The notes below the pieces were generated by a model that saw only the letters and a program-made list of their open reading frames with translations, was not told where the DNA came from and did no database searches. Of a stretch of 14,782 nt of DNA, positions 5,885 through 12,953 are shown piece by piece. This DNA is from Acidimicrobiia bacterium (lineage in GTDB: Bacteria; Actinomycetota; Acidimicrobiia; IMCC26256; PALSA-555), in contig JALHSW010000431.1 of the NCBI GenBank assembly GCA_022865365.1, positions 1 to 14,782 of the forward strand. The letters are read 5' to 3'. The first letter of the stretch is position 1. Every line of letters starts with the position of its first letter. A program made the position numbers and the translations under genes.

Positions 5885-7877
5885 CCACGACGCGCACGGC
5901 CTGCGGAGGCACGGTGACGGTCGGTCCGTCGATGCGCGCGCCGGTCCACAGCTCGGTCGCTCGGCTCCGGTCGTCGGCGAGCTCGGGCGGGAGTGGGTAC
6001 GTGGCGGGCTCGTTGCCCCAGTTGAAGCACGCGAGGACGTGTCGTCCGTTGCGCTCGGTCGCCCAACGGCTCGGGACCCCCGCGCCGATCGAGAATGCGT
6101 GCTCGGCGACGCCGGGTGCATCGATGGCGGAGAACATATCGAGCGGGCGGAAGGTGATCGGGCCGTCGCCCGCCTCGGCGAGCAGCGCGAGGAGCCCGGC
6201 GTGCTCCAGCACCGCTCGCTCGTCGGCGCCGAGCGCGCCGAGGTCGTCGGCCAGGAGGAACGGGCCCCCGGCCACGAGCGCCAGCGTGGCCATCACCCGG
6301 GCGACCTCGATCGGGTAGCCGGCCGGGTCGTCTCCCCCGGAGCCCCACGCCATCACGACCTCGGGGTCGGACTCGTACCAGCGCCCGTGGTGCGCCCACC
6401 GGGCCGCGACGTTGCGGGCCTGCACGCGCACCCCCCGCATACCGGTCCAGTCGACGTCGGTCGGGTGGCCGAGGTCCTGGAACACCCGCGGCATCGCGAC
6501 GTCGTGGCCGACCCGGTTGCCGTGGCAGAGCCCGACCGCCGGAAGGACCGGCATCCCGCACCCGAGCACGTACACGTCGTCACCGAGGCCGTCGGCGAGG
6601 GCGGCCATCCCGCGTCGCAGCGCCTCGATGCCGGTCACGCCGTCGTCGTGGCGACCCGCTTCGACCGCGCCGAGGTAGCAGAAGTCGACCTTCACCATCT
6701 CGAAGCCCCAGGCCCGGATCTGCACACCGAGATCGCGGATCCATGCGACCGCGTCGGGGTGCGACGCGTCGAGGGCCCACGTGCCGTGACGCTCCTCGCG
6801 CCACGGTGCGCCGTCGGACCCGCGCAGGCACCACTCCGGATGGTCGGTCGCAACGCCCGGCGCCCCCGGCTGTACGCGGAACGGGGCGATCCACAGGCCG
6901 GGGCGGCACCCCAGCGCGCGCAGTTCGGCGACGAGCGTGCCGAGGTCGTCGGGGAAGCGGTCGTTGGGCCACCACGCGCCGTACGTGACCTGCCATCCGT
7001 CGTCGATCTGCACGAGGTCGAAGTCGGGTTGGTCGCGGTAGCGGGCTCGGAGTATGCGCGCGTTCGCGAGCACGTCGTCGGCCGAGACGAGCAGCCCGTA
7101 GTGGTACCAGCTCTCCCAGCCCCGCATCGGCGGACCCGACCATCTGCGCGCGATCATCGCCGTACCCGCGAGCTCGGCGAGCTCTTCGGCGAGGAGCAGC
7201 GCGTCGGGCCCGGCGGCGATCGCGATCGGCTCGGCGGCGAAGGTGTCACCGGACGCCACAGCGAGGTCGAGCGGCCGCGGTCGGCCGACGAGGTAGCCCC
7301 ACGTCCCGTCGACCTTGTCGAGCGGTGGCGTCGCGCCCGCGTCGACGCGGAGGAGTGGCGCCTCCCAGGTGATGCTCGTGCACAGCCGACTCGCGCCGAG
7401 CGCCTGCACCGCGATCGCTCGCCCGTCGTCGGCGACGAGCACCGTGTTCCAGAACGACGTGCCGGGCTCCGAGCCCCGGACGCCCGAGTAGGCCCAGGAG
7501 TCGTAACCGTCGACGAGACGCCGCGCGACCGGGAGGTCGGTGGGGCCGTGGAGGGGAGTGATGGATCCGAGCGCCTCCGGTGTTCCCGGAGCGAAGCCGG
7601 CCTCGATGACGATCGCCGTGCCAACGAGTGGGACGTGGACCGAGAAGGACGGCCCGCCGACCGACCGCCATCGCGCCCGGGCCCCGGGGCGCCCGAAGCC
7701 CTCGGCCGCCGCGACCTGCCAGGTGCCTGAAGCCCCGTCAGAGCTGCGCGTACCGGTCGCCGCGCTCACCAGCGACTCACAGGGCCCGAGCGTCACCCCG
7801 ACCGAGGGCCAGGAGACGGTGATGGTCCCGTCACCGAGCTCGACCTCGACGTCGTCGCCCCGCACCGTCCGGGTCAT
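5874..7877 (-). CDS. GH36-type alpha-galactosidase (melibiase)
   Basis: A 667-residue glycoside hydrolase of clan D, most like GH36. It would hydrolyse terminal alpha-1,6-galactosides such as melibiose or raffinose. The N-terminal half (about 1-270) is the beta-rich domain. The TIM barrel begins near LVQIDDGWQ and includes GLWIAPF. The nucleophile candidate is Asp398 in KVDFCY, and the acid/base candidate is Asp459 in RVGHD, 61 residues later, as expected for the family. A small beta-domain ends the protein. There is no signal peptide, so the enzyme should act on imported sugars in the cytoplasm. The ATG at 7877 overlaps the galK stop by four bases (ATGA), implying translational coupling and one operon. 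Specificity for alpha-N-acetylgalactosamine or another alpha-sugar cannot be excluded, but galK beside it favours galactose. Confidence 0.88.
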   Translation of the reverse strand: MTRTVRGDDVEVELGDGTITVSWPSVGVTLGPCESLVSAATGTRSSDGASGTWQVAAAEGFGRPGARARWRSVGGPSFSVHVPLVGTAIVIEAGFAPGTPEALGSITPLHGPTDLPVARRLVDGYDSWAYSGVRGSEPGTSFWNTVLVADDGRAIAVQALGASRLCTSITWEAPLLRVDAGATPPLDKVDGTWGYLVGRPRPLDLAVASGDTFAAEPIAIAAGPDALLLAEELAELAGTAMIARRWSGPPMRGWESWYHYGLLVSADDVLANARILRARYRDQPDFDLVQIDDGWQVTYGAWWPNDRFPDDLGTLVAELRALGCRPGLWIAPFRVQPGAPGVATDHPEWCLRGSDGAPWREERHGTWALDASHPDAVAWIRDLGVQIRAWGFEMVKVDFCYLGAVEAGRHDDGVTGIEALRRGMAALADGLGDDVYVLGCGMPVLPAVGLCHGNRVGHDVAMPRVFQDLGHPTDVDWTGMRGVRVQARNVAARWAHHGRWYESDPEVVMAWGSGGDDPAGYPIEVARVMATLALVAGGPFLLADDLGALGADERAVLEHAGLLALLAEAGDGPITFRPLDMFSAIDAPGVAEHAFSIGAGVPSRWATERNGRHVLACFNWGNEPATYPLPPELADDRSRATELWTGARIDGPTVTVPPQAVRVVVSA

Positions 7878-8992
7878 GGCCCCACTCTCCCCGCGCCCTC
7901 CACGGCCTGCACGACGAAGGCCGACGGTTCACGGCCAGATGCGCTCCGATATCGCTCGACCGTCCGGTCGAGCACGCGTGGCGCTTTGGTTGCGAGCGCG
8001 AGCCCGACGACGCATCCGCCGAAGCCTGCGCCGGTGAGACGCGCGCCCAGCGCGCCGGCGGCGACGAACGCGTCGACGAGGAGATCGAGCTCTGGGGTGG
8101 ACACCGCGAAGTCGTCGCGCAGGCTCGCGTGGCTGGCGAGCAGGAGGGGACCGAGTGCACCGACGTCGTGGTCACGGAGCGCGGCGGCGAAGGCGAGCAC
8201 GCGAGCGTTCTCGGTGACGACGTGGCGTGCGAACGCGTCGTCCTGCACGTCGCGGAGGTTCGCGTCGCGCAACGACGCAATGCCGAGCCGTGTGGCGGCC
8301 CGCTCGGTCGCGGCCCGTCGCTCCGCGTAGGCGCTCCCGGCGAGCGTGCGAGGGACACCCGAGTGCACGACGAGCACCGCCACCTCGCGTGGCAGGGGAA
8401 TCGGCTCGACGGCGAGCGTCCGGCAGTCGATCAGGAGCGCGTGGTCGGCGACACCGTGGACGGACGCCAGCTGATCCATGAGGCCGCCCGGCACCCCGGT
8501 GGCCCGGACCTCGGCGTCGAGCGCGGCGCGGGCGACGTCGTTCGCGTCGAGCTCGAGGCCGGCGGTGTCGCCGAGCGCCATGGTGAGGGCCACCGAGAGC
8601 GCCGAGCTCGACGAGAGGCCCGAGCCCGCCGGGACCGTCGAAGAGACCACCAGGTCGAGTCCAGGGACGCGGCCCCCGCGCGCCACGAGGGTCTGTACGG
8701 CGCCGGCGACGAACCCGCCCCAGCGCGGCTCCACGCTGCGCGCGTCGTCGCTGCCGTCGGCTGCGACGTCGACGGTCCCGGAGAGCTCGAGCGAACGAGC
8801 CCGAACCCGGCCGCCGTCGGTGGGGCGGAGCCCAACGAGGCAGTCACGATCGATGGCCATCGGGAGGCAGAACCCGTCCTGGTAGTCCGTGTGGTCACCG
8901 ATGAGGTTCACTCGTCCGGGCGCTCTGACGAATCGGAGCCCGTCTGGCCCGTCGAGAGCGTCCGTGAGGTCGGCGATGCGTTGGTCCGTCAC
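7874..8992 (-). CDS. galK: Galactokinase
   Basis: A 372-residue GHMP-family kinase that phosphorylates galactose at C1 with ATP, the first committed step of the Leloir pathway. The galactokinase signature is GRVNLIGDHTDY (26-37), with Asp33 where the common form has Glu. The GHMP ATP-binding loop PAGSGLSSSSAL lies near residue 120. The catalytic aspartate candidate is Asp173 in GGLMDQL, and the third GHMP motif TGAGFGG is near residue 320. The length is normal. The GTG at 8992 is chosen because family homology begins about 20 residues later and no family sequence lies upstream. The open frame itself continues to 9472. The gene lies 11 bases after a possible small membrane-protein ORF and overlaps the alpha-galactosidase start. 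Confidence 0.93.
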   Translation of the reverse strand: MTDQRIADLTDALDGPDGLRFVRAPGRVNLIGDHTDYQDGFCLPMAIDRDCLVGLRPTDGGRVRARSLELSGTVDVAADGSDDARSVEPRWGGFVAGAVQTLVARGGRVPGLDLVVSSTVPAGSGLSSSSALSVALTMALGDTAGLELDANDVARAALDAEVRATGVPGGLMDQLASVHGVADHALLIDCRTLAVEPIPLPREVAVLVVHSGVPRTLAGSAYAERRAATERAATRLGIASLRDANLRDVQDDAFARHVVTENARVLAFAAALRDHDVGALGPLLLASHASLRDDFAVSTPELDLLVDAFVAAGALGARLTGAGFGGCVVGLALATKAPRVLDRTVERYRSASGREPSAFVVQAVEGAGRVGP

Positions 8993-9000
8993 GGGGGCGC

Positions 9001-9006
9001 AGCCTA
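9001..9006 (-). promoter_or_regulatory. Possible -10 box TAGGCT before galK
   Basis: The minus strand reads TAGGCT, eight bases, then the galK GTG at 8992. There is no Shine-Dalgarno sequence. The first three bases are also the stop codon of the small upstream ORF, so this box may be coincidental. It is the weakest of the eight. Confidence 0.3.
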
Positions 9007-9132
9007 CGAGTGACGGTCGACCCTGCGGCGCGAAACGCCCTCGAGCACGATGCCGAACGCGAACGCGCACACGGCGGCGCAGCCACCGATGATCACGATG
9101 GTTCGTGCGGTGAAGGGATGAGACGTGTTCAT
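9004..9132 (-). CDS. Possible 42-residue single-pass membrane protein upstream of galK
   Basis: A short ORF from ATG at 9132 to TAG at 9004 encodes 42 residues. It has a polar N-terminus (MNTSHPFTART), one hydrophobic stretch at about 11-31 (IVIIGGCAAVCAFAFGIVL) and an Arg-rich end (GVSRRRVDRHS). This is the layout of a small single-pass membrane protein with a positive C-terminal tail. Most third codon positions are G or C, as in the neighbouring genes. It lies 11 bases before galK on the same strand and might be its first operon partner. No strong Shine-Dalgarno sequence precedes it; GGAG is present but only one base from the ATG. I recognise no family. It could be chance sequence in a GC-rich spacer. 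Confidence 0.45.
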   Translation of the reverse strand: MNTSHPFTARTIVIIGGCAAVCAFAFGIVLEGVSRRRVDRHS

Positions 9133-9154
9133 GCTCCGACTTCTCGTCGTGAGC

Positions 9155-9173
9155 CCGAGGATGTGCTCCTCGG
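9155..9173. promoter_or_regulatory. Perfect 7-bp palindrome in the divergent spacer (candidate operator)
   Basis: CCGAGGA (9155-9161) and TCCTCGG (9167-9173) form a perfect inverted repeat around the five bases TGTGC. It lies in the 131-base spacer between the small ORF/galK operon and the divergent DUF6159-like gene, 22 bases upstream of the small ORF. It could be a repressor site or an RNA hairpin. It has no T-tract. Confidence 0.3.
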
Positions 9174-9252
9174 AGGCGACCGGGAGGCTCTTCGGCCCGC
9201 TCGGCTGGAGGCGTCGACCCCGGTGGCCCGCAGGGGGTCGTCCGGAGCGGAA

Positions 9253-9258
9253 TACTCT
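9253..9258 (+). promoter_or_regulatory. -10 box TACTCT, leaderless start of the DUF6159-like gene
   Basis: TACTCT lies five bases before the ATG at 9264, and no Shine-Dalgarno sequence is present. It is set in a locally AT-richer stretch (GGAATACTCTCT). Confidence 0.5.
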
Positions 9259-9263
9259 CTGGC

Positions 9264-10106
9264 ATGCAGCGAATTCGGAACTCCTGGGAGCTCGGCAAGA
9301 TCTCGTGGTCGGTGCTGCGGTCCGACCGGACCCTGGCCTGGTTCCCGGTGCTGTCGGGGCTCGTCTCGCTCCTGGTCATCGGGGTCTTCGCCGGGCTCGT
9401 GGCGACGACCGGTGTCGAGACGACCGACGGCCAGGAGAGCCTGCAGGCGATCGGGTGGGTGTTCGTCGTCATTGGCTACATCGTGCTCGCCTTCGTCGCG
9501 ACCTACTTTCTCGCGGCGCTGGTGCATGGTGCCAACGAACGCCTCGAAGGTCGCGGCGCGTCGCTCAGCGGCTCACTCGGTGCCGCCAACGCGAAGCTGC
9601 ACCGGATCCTCCCGTGGGCAATCGTGCAGGGGACGGTTTCCGTGATCATCTCCGCGATCGAAGAGCGTGCCGGCTTCGTCGGACAGATCATCGTCCGCCT
9701 CATCGGCGCGGCCTGGGCGATCGTGACCTTCCTCACCATTCCGATCATCATGATGGAGGACCTCGGGCCCTGGAACGCGCTCAAGCGCTCGGGAACGCTC
9801 CTCAAGCAGACGTGGGGAGAGAATCTCGTCGCACAGGCTGGGTTCGGGCTCTTCGCCATGGTGGCGAGCATCCCCGGGATAGCGCTGATCGCGATCGGTG
9901 TGGCGACCAACGAGGTCGTCGCTCTCGTCGGACTCGGCGCGATCGGTGTCATCTGGATCTTGGTCGTCTCCGTCGTGATCTCCGCGATGAGCGGCATCTA
10001 TCGCATCGCGCTCTACCGCTTCGCGGTCGACGGGAAGGCTCCCGGAGCGTTTGCCAACTCCGACCTCGGCGGCGCGTTCGGCCCGGGCAAGCCCAACAGC
10101 AATTAG
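9264..10106 (+). CDS. DUF6159-like multi-pass membrane protein
   Basis: A 280-residue integral membrane protein. The opening RIRNSWELGKISWSVLRSD, with a run of hydrophobic residues following, resembles the DUF6159 family, whose function is not known to me. Hydrophobic segments lie at about 25-48, 62-88, 113-133, 143-163, 188-213 and 217-245, so about six membrane passes are likely. The polar tail (about 255-280) is Gly/Asn-rich. The segment MMEDLGPWNALKRSGTLLKQ, between helices four and five, is the most conserved-looking cytoplasmic loop. The ATG at 9264 is supported by a TACTCT box. The gene is divergent from galK and convergent with galT, separated by three bases only, so it splits the galactose genes. 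Nothing shows a role in galactose transport. Confidence 0.82.
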   Translation: MQRIRNSWELGKISWSVLRSDRTLAWFPVLSGLVSLLVIGVFAGLVATTGVETTDGQESLQAIGWVFVVIGYIVLAFVATYFLAALVHGANERLEGRGASLSGSLGAANAKLHRILPWAIVQGTVSVIISAIEERAGFVGQIIVRLIGAAWAIVTFLTIPIIMMEDLGPWNALKRSGTLLKQTWGENLVAQAGFGLFAMVASIPGIALIAIGVATNEVVALVGLGAIGVIWILVVSVVISAMSGIYRIALYRFAVDGKAPGAFANSDLGGAFGPGKPNSN

Positions 10107-10109
10107 GCC

Positions 10110-11093
10110 CTACGCGTCGCGCAGAGCCTGCGCTGCGGCCTCCGGGACGACCGGGTTGGAGTACGTGCCGCTCCCGAGCTCGCCGCTCGCCACGTAGCGC
10201 AGCGTGTCCGCGGTCCGCCGGGGCGGCGCGACGTGCAGATGCAGGTGCGCACGCTCGTCGCCCGGCTGTTGATGGATCCACAGCATGTAGGGAAACGGTC
10301 GCGCGAACAGCCGGTCGTAGCGCGTGAGCACGTCGGCGAGGGCGGATGCGAGCGCGTCGCGTCCGGCGCCGTCGAGTGTCGCGAGACCATCGACGTGCGC
10401 GCGTGGCGCGAGCAGCGTGCCGTAGGGCCAAGCGTTCGCGGCGGGGACCCACGCGACCCAGCCGCGGTCGTCGACCACAACACGGGATCGTGCGGCTGCT
10501 TCTCCGGGCGCCAACGTGCACAGCGGGCACCCGTGCTCACCCGACACCTCGAGCTCTCGCCGCGGGATCGGCGGTACGAAGCCGAACGCGTAGATCTGTC
10601 CGTGGGGATGGTCGATCGTCGCTCCGACGTCGCGGCCGCGGTTCTCGAACACGAGCACGTACTCGACCTCGGGTCGGGCGTGCAGCTCGGTGGTGCGCTC
10701 GGCCCAGAGGTCCACGACCTTGCGGATGCCGGTGGCGCCGAGTGAGCCGAGGGACGCGTCGTGGTCCGGTGTGTACAGCACGACCTCGGCCGCGCCACGG
10801 GCCGGTGCCGTATCCGCGCCGGCGCCGAGGTCGCCGGCTCCCAGGGTGCCGGCTCCCAGGGTGCCGGCTCCGAGGGTGATGGGCTCGCCGGGGACGAGTG
10901 CAGGCCAGCGATTGGTGAACGCATGCACGTCGTAGGGCTCGGGTGCCTCGAGGCCACCCACGCAGAACGGGCATCCCGCGGCTGGGAGGTTCGGACGGTG
11001 CTGACGCTCGCCGACGATCATCACCCACTCGCGAGTGAGCGGGTCGAGGCGCAGCTCCGGGCCTCGACCTGGCGGCTCGGCCGGTTCGGTCAT
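10110..11093 (-). CDS. galT: Galactose-1-phosphate uridylyltransferase
   Basis: A 327-residue HIT-superfamily enzyme that exchanges UMP between UDP-glucose and galactose-1-phosphate in the Leloir pathway. The nucleophile motif is HPHGQIYAF at 162 onward. By comparison with known GalT enzymes, the second histidine (His164) carries the uridylyl group. CPFC near the N-terminus and CPLC after the active site are candidate metal-binding pairs. The N-terminus has the typical RLDPLTREWVMI and FTNRWPAL stretches. The ATG at 11093 fits the family N-terminus. The frame continues 30 codons upstream through the previous gene's stop region and is not used. It begins 10 bases after the stop of the luciferase-like gene, with a weak AGCAGGG before the ATG, suggesting cotranscription. 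A repeat at 10818-10877 inserts four LGAG units at residues 73-92. Confidence 0.92.
   Translation of the reverse strand: MTEPAEPPGRGPELRLDPLTREWVMIVGERQHRPNLPAAGCPFCVGGLEAPEPYDVHAFTNRWPALVPGEPITLGAGTLGAGTLGAGDLGAGADTAPARGAAEVVLYTPDHDASLGSLGATGIRKVVDLWAERTTELHARPEVEYVLVFENRGRDVGATIDHPHGQIYAFGFVPPIPRRELEVSGEHGCPLCTLAPGEAAARSRVVVDDRGWVAWVPAANAWPYGTLLAPRAHVDGLATLDGAGRDALASALADVLTRYDRLFARPFPYMLWIHQQPGDERAHLHLHVAPPRRTADTLRYVASGELGSGTYSNPVVPEAAAQALRDA
10818..10877 (-). repeat. 15-bp tandem repeat inside galT (four units)
   Basis: Four consecutive 15-base units lie in frame: 10863-10877, 10848-10862, 10833-10847 and a more diverged 10818-10832. The middle two are identical. On the coding strand they read TLGAG, TLGAG, TLGAG, DLGAG, residues 73-92. 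The insertion falls in the N-terminal half, after FTNRWPALVPGEP, in what is probably a surface loop of the fold. Confidence 0.9.
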
Positions 11094-11103
11094 CCCTGCT
11101 CGA

Positions 11104-12030
11104 TCATGACACGGAGTGCTGGGCGAGCACGTCGGTCGCAAACCGGTCGAGCCCATCGACATCGAACGGTGCGCGCAAGGCAAGGTTCACCCACTCTGCG
11201 CCGGCGTCGCCATACGCACCGATGCGGTCAACCACCTCCTGCGTGCTCCCGGTGAGCGCGCTCGGGCGGACCCAGTCGGTCATGCCGCCGAACTGCGCCT
11301 GCAGATCCTCTTCACGCCACGCGAGTGTGAGGTTGACCGACTTGGTGATGTCGGCGGGGTCGCGACCCTCGCGCTCACAGTGCGCGTGCAGCACGTCGAG
11401 CTTGTGGCGGTACGCGTCGGGTGCAACGAAGGGTATGTTCCACCCGTCCGCGTGGCGCGCCGCGATGCGAAGCGTGACCTTCTCTCCGCCCCCACCGATC
11501 CACAACGGGAGCCGTGGCTGCACCGGTTTGGGATCGCAGCGGGCGGAGTCGAGCCGGAAGAACTCGCCGGCGACGTCGGCGACGTCCTGGGTGAGTAGCA
11601 GCCGCACGCATTGGATCGCCTCGTCGAGCTGGCGAAGGCGGACGGGCGCGGGCGGGAACGGGATGCCGTATGCCGCGTATTCGCCCTGGTGCCAACCGGC
11701 GCCGAGCCCGAGCACCGCGCGGCCGCCCGAGAGCTGGTCGATGGTGGTGATCGCGTTCGCGAGCACGGCGGGGTGTCGGTAGCCCACCGAGTAGACGAGG
11801 CTGCCGCAGCGCACCGAGCTCGTCGTGCACGCGAGTGCGGCGTGGCTCGCCACCGCCTCGAGGCACACCGAGCCGGAGCTGGTCGCATCCTCACGCACGG
11901 TCGCGTCGGCCGCGTAGAAGTGGTCCCAGATCGAGATCCACTCGAAGCCATGGTCCTCGATCCGGCGCCACAGCGCCCGAAGCTCGTCGGTCGACGTGTT
12001 CTGCAGGCCGGTGTGGACCCCGAACTTCAT
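11104..12030 (-). CDS. Luciferase-like (LLM-class) F420-dependent oxidoreductase
   Basis: A 308-residue TIM-barrel protein of the bacterial luciferase-like family. It begins MKFGVHTGLQNTSTDELR, then EWISIWDHFYAAD. The stretches GSLVYSVGYRHPAVLANAIT, DQLSGGRAVLGLGAGW and the later PLWIGGGGEKVTLRIAARHADGWN are typical of F420-dependent members (the TIGR03560-type group, from memory). Such enzymes move hydride between reduced F420 and an organic substrate; flavin use is the alternative. The substrate is unknown. The ATG at 12030 is chosen over the frame's first ATG at 12084, because homology begins there and a TAGCCT box lies seven bases upstream. It is divergent from the PAC2-family gene. galT follows after 10 bases, so the two probably share a transcript, though a shared pathway is not evident. 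Confidence 0.9.
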   Translation of the reverse strand: MKFGVHTGLQNTSTDELRALWRRIEDHGFEWISIWDHFYAADATVREDATSSGSVCLEAVASHAALACTTSSVRCGSLVYSVGYRHPAVLANAITTIDQLSGGRAVLGLGAGWHQGEYAAYGIPFPPAPVRLRQLDEAIQCVRLLLTQDVADVAGEFFRLDSARCDPKPVQPRLPLWIGGGGEKVTLRIAARHADGWNIPFVAPDAYRHKLDVLHAHCEREGRDPADITKSVNLTLAWREEDLQAQFGGMTDWVRPSALTGSTQEVVDRIGAYGDAGAEWVNLALRAPFDVDGLDRFATDVLAQHSVS

Positions 12031-12037
12031 GGTTCGC

Positions 12038-12043
12038 AGGCTA
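12038..12043 (-). promoter_or_regulatory. -10 box TAGCCT, leaderless start of the LLM oxidoreductase gene
   Basis: The minus strand reads TAGCCT, seven bases (GCGAACC), then the ATG at 12030. No Shine-Dalgarno sequence is present. It would also drive galT. Confidence 0.5.
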
Positions 12044-12107
12044 ATGGGCCGGCTCGCGGGTTCGACGAGATGCTGGTTTCGCATCGGGGCGGGTGGCGCG
12101 CGCCCGG

Positions 12108-12113
12108 TACCGT
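12108..12113 (+). promoter_or_regulatory. -10 box TACCGT, leaderless start of the PAC2-family gene
   Basis: TACCGT is followed by six bases and the ATG at 12120. It supports that ATG over the in-frame upstream ATG at 12093, which would place the box inside the gene. Confidence 0.55.
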
Positions 12114-12119
12114 TGGTCG

Positions 12120-12938
12120 ATGCTCGAGATCGATATGTGGCCGCGACTGCGCGACCCGGTGCTCGTCGTGGCGATCACCGGCTGGGTCGACGCCGGCGAA
12201 GCCGGCGAGCTCACCGCGTCGACGCTCGTCGGCCAGCTCGAGGGCGCCCGGCCGTTCGGCCGCTACGCGCTCGACGACCTCGTCGACCTCCAGCAGACGC
12301 GCCCGACCGTCGAGCTCGTGGACGGGATGACTCGACGCGTGACCTGGCCCCAGCTCGACCTCACCGCAGGGCGGGCCGAACGCGACGTCGTGGTGATCAC
12401 CGGGCCGGAGCCCTCGCTCCGCTGGCCGACCTTCACCCGGGAGCTGGTCGATGTCGCCACTCGCCTTGGTGCCGCGCAGGCGTTCACCCTCGGCGGCATG
12501 CCCGCGATGGTGTCGCACCGCCGGCCCGTCCCCGTGCTCGCGACGGCCACGGCACGCTCGGTGGCGCAGGAGATTGGTGCAGTCCGGGCCGACTACGAGG
12601 GTCCGACGGGCATCCAGACGGTGTTGCAGGTTGCACTCGGCGAAGCGGGCATCCCCGCGGTGGGGCTCTGGGCCCAGGTGCCGCACTACGTCGCCGGCAA
12701 CCCGTCGCCACCGGCGGTGCGCGCGCTCCTCGTTCGCCTCCGGGAGTACGCAGGTCTGCAGGTCGAGCTCGACGAGCTCGACGAGGAGATCGTCACCTAC
12801 GCCGAGAAGGTCGAGGAAGGTCTCGCCGAGCGCCCCGACGTCGCAGATCTCGTCGATGCGATCGAGGAGGAGAGCGTGGAGGAGGTCAGCGGCGACGAGA
12901 TCGCGGCCGAGATCGAGCAGTTCCTCCGCGACCAGTGA
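12120..12938 (+). CDS. PAC2-family protein
   Basis: A 272-residue cytoplasmic protein of the PAC2 family, related to the eukaryotic proteasome assembly chaperone 2 and common in actinobacteria. Visible features are the N-terminal VLVVAITGWVDAGEAGELT, the stretch DVVVITGPEPSLRWPTF, the loop FTLGGMPAMVSHRRPVPV and the motif VPHYVAGNPSPPAVRALL. The last 60 residues are strongly acidic, with helix-forming runs such as ELDELDEEIV and IEEESVEEVSGDEI, likely a coiled or interaction tail. The molecular role in bacteria is not settled, and no proteasome gene is seen in the window. The ATG at 12120 is preferred for the -10 box and the conserved start. The next gene follows after 15 bases with a good ribosome-binding site, so an operon is likely. 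Confidence 0.88.
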   Translation: MLEIDMWPRLRDPVLVVAITGWVDAGEAGELTASTLVGQLEGARPFGRYALDDLVDLQQTRPTVELVDGMTRRVTWPQLDLTAGRAERDVVVITGPEPSLRWPTFTRELVDVATRLGAAQAFTLGGMPAMVSHRRPVPVLATATARSVAQEIGAVRADYEGPTGIQTVLQVALGEAGIPAVGLWAQVPHYVAGNPSPPAVRALLVRLREYAGLQVELDELDEEIVTYAEKVEEGLAERPDVADLVDAIEEESVEEVSGDEIAAEIEQFLRDQ

Positions 12939-12940
12939 GC

Positions 12941-12945
12941 GAGGA
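12941..12945 (+). promoter_or_regulatory. Shine-Dalgarno GAGGA of the MhuD-like gene
   Basis: GAGGA lies eight bases before the ATG at 12954, inside the 15-base gap after the PAC2 stop. It is the clearest Shine-Dalgarno site in the window and fits an internal operon gene, in contrast to the box-led first genes. Confidence 0.6.
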
Positions 12946-12953
12946 AGCAGATC

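Noticed and set aside
5418..7730. A 770-residue plus-strand open frame opposite the alpha-galactosidase
   Set aside because: It is an antisense shadow typical of GC-rich DNA. It is low in complexity, has no domain, and opposes a gene with clear catalytic motifs.
8992..9472. An N-terminal extension of galactokinase up to 9472
   Set aside because: The extension is low-complexity, crosses the divergent promoter region of the DUF6159-like gene, and the galactokinase family starts close to the GTG at 8992.
10119..10133. Hairpin GCGCAG-AGC-CTGCGC near the convergent ends of the DUF6159-like gene and galT
   Set aside because: It lies inside the galT coding end, has a three-base loop and no T-tract, and such short GC palindromes are expected often at this base composition.
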